Source: Diospyros lotus (Eukaryota; Streptophyta; Magnoliopsida; Ericales; Ebenaceae). From it: a DNA stretch of 64,000 bases. The stretch is taken from the NCBI RefSeq assembly GCF_014633365.1, contig NC_068350.1:40167119-40231118 (forward strand), in the 5' to 3' direction. Below are positions 10,925 through 22,100 of this stretch, piece after piece; positions within the stretch are counted from its first letter, which is position 1; each line of letters starts with the position of its first letter. The notes below the pieces were generated by a model. That model saw nothing but the letters and a program-made list of their open reading frames with translations. It was not told where the DNA came from and made no database searches. Made by a program: the position numbers and the translations under genes.

Positions 10925-13160
10925 ATTAAAGAAAACGTTAAATTTTAATAAATGCGGAATCTATATTTCTCTCCTTCCACTTTATATGAAAAGGTTATCA
11001 TCACTTTAACTTTAAGTTTGAGATATTAAATATTTAATATCTATAATTTATATTTATTAACTAATTAATTATTTAATTTATATTAAACATATAATACACA
11101 TACTATTAAATAGTAAATAGTGATCAAATATCTAACTACAAAAATTAAAATATATATATATATATATACATAGACTGATATACACATACATATACACTTT
11201 TATATATATTTACACACACAAGACGCATACTGATAGGGTAAATAACACCAAAAATTACTAAACTTTCGTATATTTTTTATTTTGATCACTAAACTTTAAT
11301 TCTTTGTAATATGATCATAAAAGTTTAAAAAATGTTACAATGTGGTCACATATAAAATTTTTTGGTTACTCTATAGCCAGAATGAGTGACGTGGCGCTGA
11401 TATGGCACTGATGTGACAAATAATAAAAATTATTGTACAATGACAACCAATCAGAACGTATCACATGTCAATGAATATTTTTATTATTTGCCACATCAGT
11501 GCCATATCAGCGCCACGTCACTCATTCCGGCTATAGAGTAACCAAAAAATTTTATATGCGACCACATTGCAAAATTTTTTAAATTTATATGATCACATTG
11601 TAAATAATTAAAGTTTAGTGACCAAAATGAAAAACACACCAAAATTTAGTGATCTTTGGTGTGGTTTACCCCACACTTATATATACAAACCGTGAGTCAT
11701 TGGTCAAAGCAAAGAGAGAAAGGAAAGGTAGGTCGGTGGCTAATTAGAGCAAAGAGGATGGAAAAATATGGGTTGGTCACAGATTGCTCGTTGGAGCAAA
11801 GAATAAGGGGAATGGTGGTTTGGTCATAGGTCACTTGTCAGATAAAAATGAATGGTTGGTTGGTCACGATTAATGAATCGTAGATTAAAGCAAAGATGAA
11901 TGGTTGGGATCAGTTGAAATGGCAATGATCGATAAAAGACTTGATTCTTCTGTTTGAGTCGACAAGAGATATGAGCAAATACAATAGTCAAAGGCAAAGG
12001 GAAATGTGAAAAGAAGAATCGATTTGATAAGTTCTTTTTGCTGTTTTCTCTTTTTTCTATTTTTCTTCTTTCTAACTCCTCTCGTGTATAATTTACGCAT
12101 TATTCTAAATTAGATTAGATAGTTAATAAGTGTAAATTATAAATGTTAAGTATTAGATTTAAAGTTAAAGGTGATAATGTAAAGTTTATGGAAAAAAATA
12201 TGAGTTTCACCTTTTAATAAATGTATCTTATTTTCAGATAAGGTATATCATTTTAAATTCCAAAATAATCATATTCATGATGAATAAACCAAAATTTTAT
12301 CAACTAATAAAATTATTTTACAACTAATAAATTTTAATTGGAGAAAAAGTTAAACTTTAATAAATGCAAAATCGTTCCACTTTATATGAAAAGGTTATCA
12401 TCGCTTGACATATTAAATATTTAATATTTATAATTTATATTTATTAACTAATTAATTATCTAATTTGTATTAATCATATAATAGATGTGTCATTAAACAT
12501 GTAAATAATGATCAAATACTCAACTAAAAAAATTGAAATATATATATATACACACAAGACGCGCGCGCGCACACACACATATATATATAGACTGTGGGTC
12601 ACTAATCAAAGCAAAGAGGGAGAGAAAGGATAAGTCAGTCGTTGATCAGAGCAAAGAGAATGAGAAATAATGGGTTGGTTGCAACTAACGAGTTGTCAAT
12701 CAAAACAAAGATGAAGGGTTGGGATTGGTCGAGATGGTAATGGTCGACCAAAGACTCAATTCTTCTATTCAAGTAGACGAGAGATAGAAGCAAAGATGAC
12801 AGTCAAAGGCGAAAGGAAAAGAAGAAAGAATGATCAATTTGATAAGTTCTTTTTATGTTTTTTTTTCTTCTATTCTTCTTATTTCTAACTCCTATTGTGT
12901 GTTAGTTACGCATTATTTTAAACCAGATTAGGTAGTTAATAAGTATAAATTATAAAATGTTAAGTATTAGATTTAAAGTTTAAGAGGTGATAATGTAAAG
13001 TTTATGGGAAAAAATATGGTTTTAACCTTTTAATAAATGTATCTCATTTTCATATAAGATATATCATTTTAAATTCCAAAATAATCATATTAGTGAATGA
13101 TAAATATACTAACATTTTATCAACTAATAAAATTGTTTTACAATTAAAATTAATGCACAT
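10925..13160 (+). repeat. Large direct tandem duplication, two units
   Basis: Unit 1 is 10925-12339 and unit 2 is 12340 to about 13160. Both start with GTTAAA(T/C)TTTAATAAATGC, share CCACTTTATATGAAAAGGTTATCATC, a (TA)n/ACACACAAGACGC stretch, an AAAGCAAAGAG-rich purine tract, and end with ATCAACTAATAAAATT. Unit 1 is longer because a 437 bp MITE (11236-11672) sits in it; unit 2 has the empty site. No gene is recognised in either unit. Confidence 0.85.
11236..11672. mobile_element. Foldback MITE, ~437 bp
   Basis: Near-complete inverted repeat: left GGGTAAATAACACCAAA pairs with right TTTGGTGTGGTTTACCCC, and the arms continue through AGTGACGTGGCGCTGATATGG and its complement to a centre near 11435. 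It has no coding capacity. Unit 2 of the surrounding duplication lacks it, which marks it as a discrete insertion. It shares arm sequence with the element at 9668-9998. Confidence 0.8.
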
Positions 13161-13391
13161 TATCTAAAATTAAGGCGCATTTATTATAATTTAACCATTG
13201 TCCTAATCGTTGTGGTATACTTGCAACTGAGAAGCAAAACATAATTGAACTAACCGATTAACTCAAAAAATCAAATTAACTGATAACCGAACCCAAATCA
13301 TATAAAGCAAACCAAATCGATTAAATTAAAGAAACAAAAAAAAATTAAAGTAACTTATAGAAAATACACAAAATCAGAAAAAATGGCGTTA
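13161..13391. other. Left half of an interrupted AACCGA-type repeat
   Basis: AT-rich DNA containing AACCGATTAA, ATAACCGAACC and AACCAAATCGATT phrases. A similar stretch with complementary GGTTTTATTAGTTTAG and GAATCGATTC phrases follows the solo LTR at 14402-14533, so a small element may have been split by the LTR. Confidence 0.3.
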
Positions 13392-13396
13392 CTTAT

Positions 13397-14396
13397 TGTT
13401 GAGCCAACTTGCTCATATTAATTAAGTTTTAATAATTAACAAACAATTTTTTATGATATAAATATTTTCTTTTACTCATGCGAAAAGTAAATTTATTTTG
13501 AATTAAAGATAAGACATGTTTTCTTATTGTTTGAGAAAGTATAACATTTTTTGAATTTCAAACTTCATATTAACCATTTTTTTAGTGGCTAAAATACTTA
13601 TAAGTACCCCCAAACTCATTTTTTGAGCATCCAAGTACTTCCATTGCATATTCAAAGCACCTGAAATCTCTCAAATGCTCTCAAGCAAAGCATCCAAGTA
13701 ATCTGAGACTCTCGAAATATTATTGCACATCCACCGAAAAGCCACAAGGTAATAGAAGAAAAGTTCTTCAAGTCTTCTACGACAAATCCAAACTTCTCTA
13801 TTTGAGATTATAAATTTATTTAAATATTATTGACTTGTATAATTTGTTCTTAATTGCTTATTTGTGTCGAAGTGTGGACAAATTATTTGTAACATTTAAA
13901 TTACTATTGTGAATTGTATAAGTTTCCTATAATCGTTAAAATTTAGGTGAATATAGTTTCCAATGTAAGCTAGGGAGAAAACTTTGGTGTTGATGGTTGC
14001 CTAGAACCCATTGTAATGTAAGAGTATATCTAATTTCCAATGTGAGCTAGTGTGAAAACCTTGGTGAGATTAACAAAACTCCAATGATAGTTGAGACCTT
14101 GGAGAGTGGAGTAGGTGTGTGTGGAGACACCGAACCACTATAAATTATCTTGTGCCTCATTTATTTATTCTTGTTATATCTTGTGACTTGTAATTTATTA
14201 ATCTCAAACTTACATATACATAGTTATAGAATGTTAATTTGTTTAAAATTAAATAACAAGAATTTAATTAAAAAATAATAATTTATATATATTCTTAAAG
14301 AAAAATAAGTAATCAATAATATTTATTAAAAGGGAAAAAAAATTTAAATACTCAATTCACCCCCCTTTTGAGTGACCATACCTTAAGGGACCAACA
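13397..14396. mobile_element. Solo LTR, 1,000 bp, with perfect 5 bp target duplication
   Basis: It starts TGTTGAGCC, ends GGACCAACA (TG...CA with inverted TGTTG/CAACA), and is flanked by CTTAT at 13392-13396 and 14397-14401. There is no internal retroelement region, so it formed by LTR-LTR recombination. Sequence style (TTTTAATAATTAACAAAC near the start, ACACCGAACCACTATAAATT in the body) suggests a Copia LTR of the SIRE/Maximus kind; that assignment is from memory. Confidence 0.9.
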
Positions 14397-14533
14397 CTTA
14401 TAAATATAAAAACAACATCGTTTTAAAGTTCATTTGGTTTTATTAGTTTAGTTATTCTAACGAAAAAATCAAATAAAAAATTAAAAACTAAATTTTTGAG
14501 AAAAATTAACTGAATTGAATCGATTCAACAAAT

Positions 14534-15786
14534 TTGAATAAAATTAATAAACACTCGTTGAACTTTAAAGTTGTAATTATTTACTCATTGAACTTTAAAT
14601 TGTAACTAGTTACTCACTGAACTTTACTCAACGTCAACTATCCATCACTCGATATAATTCTGTCAACTATTACAAACGAAAAATGCTAATGGAATCTGAC
14701 GTGGCTAGCGAAATCTAACGTGGCAAAAATAAATTTAACATACACTCACTAAACTTAAAAAATGTAACTACTTACTCACTGAATTTTGCTCAATATCAAC
14801 TATCTATCACCCCGTTACACTACCGTCTGATTTTGAAACACCCGTTACATCATCATTTGATCTTGAAACATATTAAAAGATTTTTGTATGCATTTGAAAT
14901 TACTTACTTCTCAAACCAAAAACTAAACTAATGATTCAAATTAAAAAAGCTGCTGATGCAAACCAAAAGTAAAAAAAAAATGTTTGTTTAGATTTTTTTA
15001 CCTCCATTATGAAGAACGAAACTCACAAAAAATGTATTTAATAATGAGACTAAGAACCAAAAATTGATTACAAAAATCGTATTTTTTATATGCCAAAAAT
15101 CAACGATCTTTAATTCATCATCGCCTCAAACAAAACACTTATCCATCCAAATAATGTGACTCTATGACCATCTTAAGAAAACAAAAACTCAATCATAAAC
15201 GGTGGTCACCAAATTCACTCATTACATTTATGCCAATTTAATATAATACATCATTGTGGGTGTAACAATATTCGATGACTGGCATATCTTCAGTTTTTGA
15301 CTTTTGGTCTCATTATTGAATATGTTGAATTTTGTTGTTCGTAATGAAGGTAAAAAAAAAAAAAAATCTAAGCAAACATTTTTTTTTTTACTTTTGATTT
15401 GTATCAGTAGTTTTTTTTAATTTGAATCATTAATTTAATTTTTGGCTTTTGGTTTGAGAAGTAAGTGATCTCAAATGTATAAAAAAGTTTTTTAATTTGT
15501 TTCAAGATCAGACGGTAATGTAACGGGTTGATAGATGGTTGACGTTGAGTAAAATTTAGTGAATAAGTAATTACATTTTAAAAGTTTAGTGAGTATTTGT
15601 TAAATTTATTTTTGCCACGTCAGATTCCGTTAATATTTTTCATTTGTAATAGCTGACAGAATTATAACGAGCGATGGATGATTGACGTTGAGTAAAATTC
15701 AATGAGTAAATGATTATAATTTAAAATTTAATGAGTAAATAATTATAATTTTAAAATTTAATGACTATTTATTAATTTTACCTCAA
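14534..15786. mobile_element. Long foldback element, 1.25 kb
   Basis: A giant imperfect palindrome. The left arm, 14534 to about 15105, begins TTGAATAAAATTAATAAACA. The right arm, about 15270-15786, ends TATTAATTTTACCTCAA, and the arms pair almost throughout. Both carry matching TACTCAACGTCAA, CTGACGTGGC and TTACACTACCGTCTGA-like segments. The unpaired centre is about 165 bp. No transposase frame is visible. It is likely a non-autonomous DNA element with very long terminal inverted repeats (Mutator-like or foldback class). The superfamily is not settled because no target duplication was identified. Confidence 0.8.
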
Positions 15787-16154
15787 TAAATTCAGTAGAT
15801 TTGATGATTAAATTAGCTTGAGTAAATCAAATTTTTACCCTCCCAGCATTTTCGTTACTTAAATAATATTTAAAATTTGATAAATTTACTTTAGACACCA
15901 AAGCAAAACGACATTCTTTCATTTAACTATTTTATTTTCAGTGAAATCAAACACCAAAATAAAATCGGATCATAGTCGGAGCGAGTACAACCCGACGGGA
16001 TTGGGTTTGGACTCTCTGGAACTCCCAACACATCCTAACCCTCAGTTTGGTAAAATCCAACGGTTCCCTTCTCGTTTCAGTTATCAGGCGATATACACAA
16101 GGCAAGGCGGAAGAAGAACGCTCATCATCATCTCATCTCATTCTCTTTCTTTCC

Positions 16155-16163
16155 CATATAAAA
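16155..16163 (+). promoter_or_regulatory. TATA box of the DUF1639 gene
   Basis: CATATAAAA follows a CT-rich stretch and predicts a start near 16190. That leaves a leader of about 490 bases before the ATG at 16677. TTTTTTCAG at 16468-16476 could be the acceptor of a leader intron. Confidence 0.45.
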
Positions 16164-16676
16164 TTGCCATTGAAGACCGAGCAGAGGGCCTCCCCTTCTC
16201 CTTCTCCTTCTTTCTGTTCGCTAGTAGTGAGAGAATACAAACACGCAGCGGAGAGAGATTTCGAGAGATTGCCATCTGGTCTGGGTGTTCCTTGCCAGAC
16301 GAAATCTCATCGGTCTGCCTTGATTTTGGGTTTCTCTTTTTCTTTCCTCCAAACTCCCCTTCACTGTAATTCGTCTTCTTCTGGTTCTTGCTTCCATATT
16401 CAGCTTTCTTGTCTCTCTCTCTCTCTGAGGTTTTGGGTGGGTGGGTTCTTGATAATCAATTCTTGGTTTTTTCAGGAAATTTGTGGGGTAGCCTTCCTCT
16501 GGATTGGATTTGTTCCGCACCCACAGATCTTAAGGTTCGAGGCTATTTCTACCCGTAAATGCAAACTTTGCTCCATATGCATCCATGGACAGTTGATGAT
16601 GTTACAGATCTCAAATGGGTATTTGGATGATTTTCTTTTTTTCATCTTTTTGACAGGATATATTATTAATTATATC

Positions 16677-17692
16677 ATGGAGAAAGAAGAGAAGAATCAG
16701 AGAGTGTTTAAGCCAGCGGAGGCTGAATTGTTCCTGCAGTGGGGGAACAGGAAGAGGCTGAGGTGCGTCAGGATGAGAGACCCAGGAATCTCGTCCGGCA
16801 GATTTCGCCGGAGAATCACGTCTCCGATCATCGCCGCCGCAGCCGCAGCGTCCTCCGAGAGACAGAGCTCTCTTTTCCTTCAACCCACTCGCCTCGCCAG
16901 GTAAACTGAAAAAAGAGTGATTGACCAATCCTTTCTCCCCTTCAAAAAAAAAAAAAAAAAAAAAACTCATGAATATTGTTTGGGTGTGGTGTGCAGGAAT
17001 TGTTCGCCGGAGAAGGAGGAGAGGTACTACACGACGAGAGGGTCGGCGGCGGCGGCGGGGGGGGAGGAGATTGGGAAGGGATCAGGAGATGAGATTCACA
17101 GAAACGGAAATAGGGGAGGGGGAGGGGTTTGGCCGAAGCTGTGTATTGGGCTGTCGAGCAAAGAGAAAGAGGAGGATTTTATGGCCATGAAAGGGTGTAA
17201 GCTCCCTCAGAGGCCGAAGAAAAGGGCCAAAATCATCCAAAGAACTTTACTTGTAAGTCGGTGATTTGAGGATTTTTATTTATCCCATGAAATTAAAAGT
17301 GAGAAATTGAAAGCAATTTGGGTTCTGATTGTGATTTCTTCTTTGTTTTTGCTTTTATTTTGGGTTGAGTTGGGTGTGGAGCAGTTGGTGAGCCCAGGGG
17401 CTTGGCTATCGGACATGTGCCAGGAGAGGTATGAAGTAAGGGAGAAGAAGAATTCTAAGAAGGTACCTCCCATCACTTTTTTTACTTCTCTTCCTTGCAT
17501 TTTCTTCTCTTCCGGGGAGAGGTTTTCTGGGAAAATGAACCTCCCCCTTCCTTTACTGGTTTTGTATTTGACTGGATTTGGGGGGGGGGGGGGGGGTTGC
17601 AATTGGATGATGATGATGATGATGATGATGATGTGATGCAGAGACCAAGAGGACTCAAGGCCATGGGAAACATGGACAGCGACTCTGAATGA
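16677..17692 (+). CDS. DUF1639 family protein
   Basis: Four coding exons: 16677-16900, 16997-17252, 17385-17462 and 17642-17692. All introns are GT-AG, with intron phases 2, 0 and 0, giving 202 residues. The C-terminal half holds the plant DUF1639 signature: a WPKLCIGLSSKEKEEDFMAM segment, then KLPQRPKKRAKIIQRTLL, then SPGAWLSDMCQERYEVREKK, and an ending RPRGLKAMGNMDSDSE. The N-terminus is basic (RFRRRITSP) with an alanine run; the basic stretches suggest a nuclear or nucleic-acid-related protein, but no biochemical function is established for the family. The start ATG gives MEKEEKNQRVFKPAEAELFL, the usual conserved N-terminus. Reading frame continues open upstream to 16047, which I treat as chance. 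From memory the Arabidopsis relative is At3g03880. Confidence 0.88.
17579..17635 (+). repeat. Poly-G and (GAT)n in DUF1639 intron 3
   Basis: A run of about 17 G is followed by TTGCAATTG and about nine ATG/GAT triplets, ending only a few bases before the acceptor AG at 17640-17641. The microsatellite takes the place of a normal polypyrimidine tract. Confidence 0.85.
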
Positions 17693-19180
17693 AGTTCAGG
17701 CAGCTTTTATCAAAACCCAACCCAGCAAGCAGCCTATATCTCTTCTTCCTTTTTGGTCTTCCGGGAAGGAAAGTGTTTAATGTTTGGTGTGGTGGTGATT
17801 TTGCTGCTTCTTTGGTGTCAAATGGAGGAGTGGGAGCGGCGGCTGCTGCTGCTGAGCAAGGAAGAGGGTATGTAATGTAATACGTGCTTTTACGTTGTCC
17901 TTGGTATTTGTATAGAAGATATTGTTTCTTAGTATTTTTTTTTTTTTTTTTAGGATCAAAATTAACTAAGAGTAACAGACATAAATATAATTTTTTTTAA
18001 GTCATTTCCAATCATTTTGTATTTTTCCTTCATTTGGGTTTCTGTTTTTTTGGCTAATCCACCATTGGGTTCTCTCTAGCAGGATTTCTAGTCAGAGAGT
18101 CTTATCAAACGTTAATTTAAATTACAATTTGGTCAACAATCCAATTTGGTTTTTTTTAAATACTACTATTAAAAATCATCCAAAATTTAATAAATAATTT
18201 ATATAAATAGATTTATAATTATTTTATTGAAAACACTATTCAAGACGGTGACTAATTTTAGATAAGGTTATTATAAATTTAGATAAAATTATTAGGAATT
18301 TATGTGTGTAAATTGTTTGTCAAAATTTTATTTGTGGGTGTATAATATTTTTTAAAAAATAATGTCAAATATATCCTAATCCTTAACCAAAGGAACGACC
18401 TTTTCCTTTCCGTACTTATCCTTGAGGATACATTCAAAATTTTTACGTGCATTGACTCTCCATCTTTAACAGGACCAAATATATCTCATATACCACGTTC
18501 AGTTGCTGCTTTTTGAACCATTTTACTTACTGTGTTAATGATCATTACAATAACAAAGAAAAGAACGTCCACCCACTAGATGTATATGCAATAGCATGTC
18601 AACAGAGAGACGGCAAAGGGAGTGGAGCTGTTTCCATCAACCACAAGGTGGTTCCTGATACTTGCCTCCATGATCCTACAAAACGAGAAACGAAATCAGA
18701 GTTCTTCATGGAGTCGCAGAGAATTTTAGGTACATAAATTGCTCCATGGTCTGTAAGCCTGAAGGTCCAATTCCAGTTACAGTTAGATTTCAAAGGAGAA
18801 GAAGATTATCGAGCGAAAAGAAAAATGAAAAACAATCAATCTGTCACAATAATCTATCCTTATTTCGATTTTTGATTACTCCTGAAAAACTTGAAAAGTA
18901 AAAACAGTTTGATTACAGATGACATATAGATTGAACAAGTAACGTGCAAAGGTGAAAACAGTGAGTTAAAGAGCAGGTATTTCAAGTTGGGGTGGTCCTA
19001 TGGCCAATGGAAAAGCCGATCAAATTTGGCTTCAACCCGCCACAATGTTGTCTATTTGTATCAACAGTGATTTAAAGAGTTATGACAGGATACAATAAGA
19101 GATGCTGCCTTCTCAGATAGTACAAGAAACACACCAGATATAAGGAAACACACCTTTTTTTTTTTCTTCACCAGAATCAA
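17693..19180. other. Intergenic: 3' ends of two convergent genes
   Basis: 17693 to about 17900 is the likely 3' UTR of the DUF1639 gene, and roughly 18900-19180 that of the minus-strand HugZ-like gene. Between them is AT-rich DNA. Short frames at 18513-18793 on both strands resemble no family I know. Confidence 0.5.
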
Positions 19181-22100
19181 TTAACTTGAGAGCCGAGACT
19201 TCGAAGCTTGAAGCATTTCAATTACGAGAGTCCTCACGTCCCTGGTAAAGTGAACAGAACGGACACAGTTGACGACAAGAATCACTGGAAGTAATCAAAC
19301 TCAATTAAAGGCTCTTGAGCTTTTATTATTATCCATTTTATCATCTGTTTCATGATTTAAAAACCAAGCGTAAGCTGCCACAGGCAGAGGGGTTTGATGA
19401 AAATGTAGTACAATCCTATGAGTCCATGAAAATGTAGCGCTCTCAATTAAAACTAAACCCAGATAGATATGAAGATGTTAGCCAACACATGGGACTCAAA
19501 TGAGTGTGCAATTACTTATTATTACTTGCATTGATATATATTTAAATATATTATTTCAGAATGATATCAATATACCAAACATTACAAACAAAATGCTGAA
19601 GCAAATTACCATCATGGTCCTAACTCTCACGATCTTACAGTGAACTAGGCTAACATTGGCATGACCAGTAATCCATGACGGCCTGTGCCAAAACCAAATA
19701 TATACATGGATTAACAGGTAAAACTTCGAATTCACATTATCGTAGAGAGTTGAACTGCGAACAGGCTTAATAGGGGCCCCTGGGAGTTGGTGTTAGGCAA
19801 CAAGATGTCATTCGACCTACTGAAGACAGAAGGGAGAGAGCATAGGGGATTAACAGGTAGTAAGTTTGATAATTTAAACTACTTGTTATTGGTATTGCCT
19901 TCCTATGAATAGTGCTAAATGCTTGAGAAGTGACATGGGTAGGTGTCACCTTTATTGCCACAAATATATGGAGGCTTTATCCTCAGCATTAAAAAGGTGC
20001 TACTGAAACAGAGTTCTCAAGAGTGGTTGGGCAACTGCTCTAGATGCCGCATCATGGTGGTTTGGCACTCTTTGATATGGGGACAAAGATGTAGGAGGAG
20101 TATTAAAGATTATCTTCATTCCATCTACCCCTTTCTTTCTCTCTGACCATAATGGGAAAGGGGTCACTCCGATAGAGGAATGACTAGCACCTTGTTGAAT
20201 ATTCTAAACTAAATTTAACAATCCACAAGTTACTGGGGATCTTTTGAGGCATTATCTCTAGATCCTGCCTTACGCAGGGACACTTAAAAAGAAAGTACCG
20301 TGTAATGTCAGGCACCATGTTGGATATCAACACTGGACATGCATTTAATGCATCACAGGTTCTCGTCATCATATTATTTCTTATATTTTCAGGACCATTA
20401 ACTTCTCTTGACATTTTGATAACACCAGTGTGCTTGACAAAAGGAGTGTGTTAATTGTTTAAACAAATTAGACAAACATTAAAAGTTTAAGAGAACAAAT
20501 TGGCAATCACTTATAAATTAACAGAAAATCTAGATTTATTTCTATTAGTCCTTCCTATAAATATTTTAATTTCATTAATGTTATACCTTAACAATTTTAA
20601 CTTATTTATAAATAGTGCTCTCTAAAGTGTATTCATAATGTAAAAAATGAATAAATAGTTACTATTTTCATGTGTGTGTGTGTGTATCACTGAAATCAAG
20701 GATCAAAATATCATTTTGGTTAGCTCTGGAATAGAAATGTTTTGGCAACAATGTGTGAAATATAGAAAAGCCTAGAACAAATTCAGAAAAGCTTGCCAAC
20801 TAGAGAGAGGTGGGAAATGGGAGCAAATAGCAGGAACATAATCATTTAAAATTAAATGACTTACTTTCTATCCACTGCGCGTCTAGGGAAAGGAATTCGT
20901 AGTTTGAAAGCATCTCCTTGATAGATGGCCTAAAAAGACAATAAATTATTAAAAGAGGAAAGAGCCTTCAAACACAGCCCAGAAAAGAAAAATAAAAAGA
21001 TGATAGAAAAAAGAAACATCCAACAGACTATTTTTAGCAAAGACGAAATCTTACAGAACAGCCTAATTTTTGATAAAAAAAAAGAAAGTAATAATAATAT
21101 TCAGAACTTTGCATTTTATTAGAACCTAGAACTAAAAAGGCTTCAAACCCTTCATTGGCTTCAAACCCTTCAATGAAAGCCCCGAACAACATATATAACG
21201 CATACAACAATAATAGACCGTGTGATTCTAATGTTACAAAAGTTATAGACTGCACAATTCTAATGTTTTATGCATTTGGAATCAACAGAATGCACAAGAG
21301 AAAGGAAATTGGCATTCTTATAGAAATTTTTATATAGAAAATGCCACTAAAATGATGTGGCAGTGGTATTTTGTGAATATTATATATACATATATTCGTA
21401 TGGAATTACCCTACTGGACATTCTAGGATTACCTTAACATTGAAACCAAGACTGTCCAAATCCAGCATGTGAGCAGAGTCCACCTGGTGGATGATACAAA
21501 CTTAACTTTAGCATGTAAGATAGGTATGCATTATCCACCCTCACACCAACTAACTTAGTTAATGATATATTTTCTACAGTTCAAACATGCAAGTAACATA
21601 TATGAATCCATATACTCCTAAATAAACTAGTAAAATTCAAGCAAGGGGACAGGTAGTTCAACGGAGCCTTGGTAGTCCCTGATAATGCAGTAACTAAAGG
21701 CTTTAGCAGAAAATGAATATTGATTGACAACAAAATTTCTGAGCTCTAGTGGCAGAGTTGATAATGTCCACAAACTAGCACAAAATGCATTTACAGTTAC
21801 AAGCTCTCTCTCTCTCCCCCTTTGAATTTAACCCCAGAACAATTCTCAATCCCATCCCTATTAAAAGAAAAAGCATCTAATCGTTATCACCTCAGCTGTA
21901 AGAAATTGGAACCACTAAATTCCCTTTCCTAGTTTACTTCACTTGACTGAAAGAGTTTGCCACAGTTCAAAATATCAGCAGTTCTAACAATATCTAGTCA
22001 TGGAGAATGAGATGTTTTAAAGGAGTTCTCTTGATTACCGGAATTGATGTTGCATGTTGCACAATAAGTTTTGTATCCTCTGAATGATCCTTATTCATGT

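Noticed and set aside
16047..16904. 285-residue single frame as the DUF1639 gene product
   Set aside because: It starts upstream of the TATA box and runs past a good donor at 16901 into intron; the spliced model from 16677 restores the family C-terminus.
18513..18793. Two opposing frames of 64-74 residues
   Set aside because: No motif or splice context; lie in the convergent 3' region.
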